NCBI GenBank assembly: GCA_041485125.1
Contig: JBGPIT010000193.1
Location: 1 to 9,330, forward strand
Length of the DNA stretch: 9,330 nucleotides
Source: JBGPIT01 sp041485125
Lineage (GTDB): Bacteria > Desulfobacterota > Binatia > UTPRO1
Direction of reading: 5' to 3'
Below are positions 6,413 through 9,330 of this stretch, in pieces. The stretch's first letter is position 1, and each line of letters opens with the position of its first letter. A model generated the notes under the pieces. The model was not told the origin of the DNA and made no database searches. It saw only the letters and a list, made by a program, of their open reading frames with translations. The translations under genes were made by a program, and so were the position numbers.

Positions 6413-8536
6413 CTACGCTGCGGTTTCGCGACGTTTGGCGGCGGCGCCCCGCGTCGCGGTGGCACGCCTGGCCGCCGTCGGGCTCCCGAAGGGAAGCGCC
6501 GGGGCGGCGGTCCTTGCGACACGCGCCACCAAGCGCCACGAGTTCAGCCGGCCGACGTCGAACGACCAGGTATCGACCACGCGCAAGGCCCAGGTGCCGC
6601 GCAGACGCTTGCCGACGAAGGCACGTAGGGCCGGCAGCTCGGCGACGGTGTACACCTTGCGCAGGTCGTCCGTCGCGCCGCCGGTGTGATCGTGGAGCGT
6701 CACCGCCGTGCCGTCCGGCGCCGTGACGTCGATGCGCAAGTCGCCGATGAAGCTGTGCGTGACGTCGACCGCGATGCGGATGTCGGCGACGTTACCGTCG
6801 CGGTCGACCACGAGCTTGCTCGAGATCGGCGTCCCGTCGTCGGGAATCGACATACTCCGGCGCGCCGTCTGGTCGACGAGCGCTGCCTCGCTCGGCGCCG
6901 CCGCCGTCACCGCTCGGAGCGCGTTCACCTTGCCGTGGCCGAACCACAGGCTGAAGCCGTCGGTGAAGTCGCCGCGCTCGTTCACGGCGGTTTCCGACTC
7001 GATCGTGAGATCGCGATCGGCGGTGTCCTGGAGCATGCGTTTGACGTCCGACGCCGACAGGCCCGGGTTGCGCGAGAGCACGAGGCCGCAGACGCCGGCG
7101 ACCGTCGGCGTCGCGCTCGAGGTGCCGCCGAAGGCGTCGGTGTAGCGGGAGCCCGGCGTGAAGTCGCTACGGCGGCCGAAGCCCTCGTTGTCGATCGTGA
7201 CGACGCTGCGGCCGTGCGGCGTCACTTGCCTGAGGTCGTCCCAGTTGTCGGTGGGCGCGCAGACGCTGATCTCGTGACCCCACGACGAGTAGCACGACCG
7301 GGTCTTCAATGAGGTGCAGGCGCTCACCGTGATCACGTCGGGGTGGCCGGCGAGCCAGCGGTCGACCGGACCTTCGTAGCTCTGCACCGTACCGGCCTCG
7401 TCGAGGAAGCGGTAGGTGCGGGTGTTGGCGAGATCCCTGACCGGGCAATTGTTGTTGCCGGCCGCGACGCAGATGACGAGACCCTTGCCACGCCGCCCGC
7501 CGGTGCGCGTCAGGCGCGCCACGGCGGCGCTGAATGCCTGGCTCATCGGCACGTCGCCCGGACCGTAGCCCCAGGAGCAGGAGACGACGTCGGCGTCACG
7601 CGAGATCCGGTCGAAGAGCTGAATCATCGCATCGTCGTCGAAGCTGAGCGGGAACCGCACCGCGAGGAACGCGCATCCGGGCGCAACGCCGACGGTGCCC
7701 TGGCCGTTGATCTCCGCCAGCGCGACGCCGGCGCACGGCGTGCCGTGATAGTCGCCCGCCTTCGGCAGCACGTCGTCATCGAAGACGACATGGTTGGCGC
7801 TGAGGCGCGCGTTCAAACGCCCGACGATCTTGCCCGGTCCTTGGAAATCGGGGTGCGTGACGTCGAAGCCGTCGTCGGCGACCGCGATCACGACGTCGCG
7901 CGAGCCGCGGGTGATCTCCCAGGCCTCCGGCGCGAAGATGCCGGCGCCGAGCGCCAGGTCCGCCGCCGCCGCGGGCGACGAGAGGTGCCACTGCTTCGCG
8001 AACAGCGTGTCGCCGGGGATGAAGGCGAAACGCTGCAGGCGGCGCACCAGGTTGGGCTCGGCGTACTCCACCTCCTCGCGCTGCGCGGCACTGTTCGCCG
8101 TCTTGATCGGGTTCTTGCCGGTCGCCGTCGTGACCCGTACCAGCAACGTGTCGTCGCCGAGGTCGCGCACCAGCTCGAGATGCTCCTCGCGCAGGAGCCG
8201 CTCGAGCGCGGCTCCGGTCGTGCCGGGCTTGAACTTGATGAAGAAGGTGTCGGTGATGAGGTACTCCGAGGCCGGATCGGCGCTGGCGCGGTAGACGTGG
8301 TGCACGACGTTGTCGGCCTCGCGCAGGCGCGCCATTGCCGCGTCGCGCTCTTCGGCCGGAACCGTTGCGTGCATCAGCCCCGGCGCCACCCGGCCGACGT
8401 CCGCCAACGCGACGCCGGCGCGATCGGCGGCGCCGCGCGCCGCCTCGGGATCCGCGGCGTGCACCGTGATCTCGGTTGCCGCCTCGGCAATGGGGATTTT
8501 GCGACCGCCCTGCCAAAAATAGTCGCTCGTCGGCAT
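6413..8536 (-). CDS. Subtilisin-like S8 serine peptidase with tandem prodomain-like modules and C-terminal P domain
   Basis: This 707-residue endopeptidase has every catalytic element of family S8: Asp221 (AVADDGFDVTHPD), His264 (DYHGTPCAG), the oxyanion Asn361 (VAAGNNN) and Ser473 (FGGTSSATP). Before the catalytic domain (about 205-545) come two modules resembling peptidase-inhibitor prodomains, about 21-85 and 97-165. The second ends in EYAEPNL, typical of such prodomains. After it, about 559-673 forms a proprotein-convertase P domain (GDLRIDVTAPDGT, GTWALRVVDTWSFDVG), as in cyanobacterial calcium-dependent proteases. A basic Ala/Arg/Thr-rich tail closes the protein. It starts YFWQGGRKIPI without a signal peptide, and its catalytic domain has nine cysteines, so an intracellular location is likely. 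The start at 8536 is supported by a strong Shine-Dalgarno. The gene is a single unit, 169 bases from the flavin oxidoreductase gene. The target protein is unknown. Confidence 0.94.
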   Translation of the reverse strand: MPTSDYFWQGGRKIPIAEAATEITVHAADPEAARGAADRAGVALADVGRVAPGLMHATVPAEERDAAMARLREADNVVHHVYRASADPASEYLITDTFFIKFKPGTTGAALERLLREEHLELVRDLGDDTLLVRVTTATGKNPIKTANSAAQREEVEYAEPNLVRRLQRFAFIPGDTLFAKQWHLSSPAAAADLALGAGIFAPEAWEITRGSRDVVIAVADDGFDVTHPDFQGPGKIVGRLNARLSANHVVFDDDVLPKAGDYHGTPCAGVALAEINGQGTVGVAPGCAFLAVRFPLSFDDDAMIQLFDRISRDADVVSCSWGYGPGDVPMSQAFSAAVARLTRTGGRRGKGLVICVAAGNNNCPVRDLANTRTYRFLDEAGTVQSYEGPVDRWLAGHPDVITVSACTSLKTRSCYSSWGHEISVCAPTDNWDDLRQVTPHGRSVVTIDNEGFGRRSDFTPGSRYTDAFGGTSSATPTVAGVCGLVLSRNPGLSASDVKRMLQDTADRDLTIESETAVNERGDFTDGFSLWFGHGKVNALRAVTAAAPSEAALVDQTARRSMSIPDDGTPISSKLVVDRDGNVADIRIAVDVTHSFIGDLRIDVTAPDGTAVTLHDHTGGATDDLRKVYTVAELPALRAFVGKRLRGTWALRVVDTWSFDVGRLNSWRLVARVARTAAPALPFGSPTAARRATATRGAAAKRRETAA

Positions 8537-8921
8537 GGTGGGTTCCTCCTGTTCGACCGCGCGACTCTCACGGTGGCGTGAAGGCGGTCAAGAACGCCGG
8601 GCAGCGGCGATCCGATGATGCGTCAGGATGAATCAGAGAATCGCGTGAAGGCGGAACCAAGGCGGCGTCGCGGGAGCGCGCGGAACGGTCAGGTCGGCGT
8701 CTTCGGCCAAAGGTGTTGCAGCGTCTCGTAGTCGGCCGGTGTATTCCGCGCGCGGAAGCTGACGGCTTCCGGATCGACGCCGCGCAGCTCCGATGAGTGC
8801 AATGGCCTCGCCTGCGTATATCGGTTCGGCGTATTCGAGAATCGCGAAGCTACCGTTTGACCATTCCGACAAACCATCGGGACCCGCCAGGAGGGCTGGC
8901 GTTTATGATTGTTCAGCATCA
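8537..8921. other. Gene-poor interval between S8 peptidase and CRISPR array; possible CRISPR flank/leader
   Basis: No convincing gene is seen in these 385 bases. Two overlapping minus-strand frames (8872-8633 and 8928-8689, 79 codons each) lack recognisable motifs and a good ribosome binding site. The left part must hold the promoter and 5' leader of the peptidase; a short inverted repeat (TCACG at 8568-8572, CGTGA at 8577-8581, four-base loop) lies there and could be an operator or chance. From about 8790 to 8921 the base composition is clearly richer in A and T than the surrounding genes, ending in TTTATGATTGTTCAGCATCA directly before the first repeat. That is how a CRISPR leader or trailer flank looks. 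No degenerate repeat is visible in the 74 bases before the first repeat. Confidence 0.5.
8543..8550 (-). promoter_or_regulatory. Strong ribosome binding site for the S8 peptidase
   Basis: AGGAGGAA on the minus strand lies six bases before the ATG at 8536. It is the clearest Shine-Dalgarno in the window and fixes the peptidase start at MPTSDYF, ruling out an upstream signal peptide in this frame. Confidence 0.85.
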
Positions 8922-9330
8922 GCTTCAATGGGGCCGCGCTCGTGTGAGCGCGGAAATTGAGGAGGGCCGCATGACGTCCCCCGCACTCGCATTCGCTTCA
9001 ATGGGGCCGCGCTCGTGTGAGCGCGGAAATCTCACGACGCTCACCAAGAACATCGCCATCCCCTACGAGCTTCAATGGGGCCGCGCTCGTGTGAGCGCGG
9101 AAATCACGACTGCATGCCTCGTCCCGGTAGCTTCCTACCATGGCTTCAATGGGGCCGCGCTCGTGTGAGCGCGGAAATTCGGGCTGGTAATACTGCGGTC
9201 CGCGCTGGCCCAGTGTGCTTCAATGGGGCCGCGCTCGTGTGAGCGCGGAAATCGGAAGCCGTCGATCTCACCGCCGCGCGCGACCATGCGGCTTCAATGG
9301 GGCCGCGCTCGTGTGAGCGCGGAAATCGGA
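8922..9330. CRISPR. CRISPR array, six identical 36-bp repeats, open at the right edge
   Basis: Repeats lie at 8922-8957, 8995-9030, 9069-9104, 9143-9178, 9217-9252 and 9291-9326, all 36 bases and identical. Each begins GCTTCAATGGGG and ends GCGCGGAAAT. The centre forms a perfect 8-bp stem, CCGCGCTC with GAGCGCGG, around a GTGT loop. The five complete spacers are 37, 38, 38, 38 and 38 bases, all different; a sixth starts at 9327. Read on the minus strand, each repeat ends ATTGAAGC, close to the ATTGAAAC-type 5' tag of many type I and III crRNAs. This favours transcription leftwards from a leader beyond the right edge. Against this, the left-end repeat is not degenerate and the AT-richer flank is on the left. 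No cas gene is in the window, so the subtype is not assigned; a class 1 (type I or III) system is the best guess. Confidence 0.98.

Noticed and set aside
7343..8581. A 412-codon plus-strand frame opposite the S8 peptidase
   Set aside because: The product is Arg/Asp/Val/Ala-rich with no motif, while the opposite strand encodes a complete catalytic set.
8848..8883. A possible degenerate CRISPR repeat one unit left of the first repeat
   Set aside because: The bases at the expected position show no useful identity to the repeat and cannot form its stem.
8633..8928. Two overlapping 79-codon minus-strand frames between the peptidase and the CRISPR array
   Set aside because: Neither has a recognisable motif, a good ribosome binding site or partner genes, and one runs into the first repeat.
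8797..9168. A 123-codon plus-strand frame running through four CRISPR repeats
   Set aside because: The protein repeats only because the CRISPR repeat plus spacer is 74 bases; it is an artefact of the array.

Overview
The window is GC-rich bacterial DNA with dense coding and little intergenic space. It contains an RND metal pump of the CusA type, a YdeP-type molybdoenzyme with its FdhD sulfurtransferase, a leaderless subtilisin with a P domain, and a CRISPR array. That mix suits an environmental proteobacterium-like or related high-GC lineage, such as a deltaproteobacterial, Myxococcota or Binatota type. No rRNA or other marker is present, so the lineage is a weak inference.

Layout, left to right. 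(1) 1-1506, plus strand: the C-terminal half of a CusA/CzcA-family heavy-metal efflux pump, cut by the left edge. (2) 1507-6243, minus strand: three genes read leftwards that look like one transcription unit. The first is a FAD-dependent DAO-family oxidoreductase (6243 to 4900). The second is fdhD (4805 to 3726), which carries an extra C-terminal domain resembling the nitrate reductase-associated family. The third is an FdhF/YdeP-type molybdopterin oxidoreductase (3729 to 1507). fdhD and the molybdoenzyme gene overlap by four bases (GTGA). The molybdoenzyme gene converges on cusA with no base between their stop codons. (3) 6413-8536, minus strand: a 707-residue subtilisin-like S8 peptidase with tandem N-terminal prodomain-like modules, a complete catalytic set and a P domain, but no signal peptide. 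(4) 8537-8921: about 385 bases with no convincing gene, visibly less GC-rich towards its right end. (5) 8922 to the right edge: a CRISPR array of six identical 36-base repeats and spacers of 37-38 bases, continuing past the window.

How the genes may work together. FdhD transfers sulfur to the molybdenum cofactor of formate dehydrogenase-type enzymes, so its overlap with the YdeP-type gene makes a maturation factor and client pair very likely. The flavin oxidoreductase upstream may share the transcript, but no shared pathway can be shown from sequence. No cas gene is visible, so the CRISPR type cannot be assigned, and any link between the array and the neighbouring protease is speculative.

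The points most worth following are the FdhD fusion, the invariant CRISPR array with its unresolved orientation, and the cysteine-rich leaderless protease beside it.
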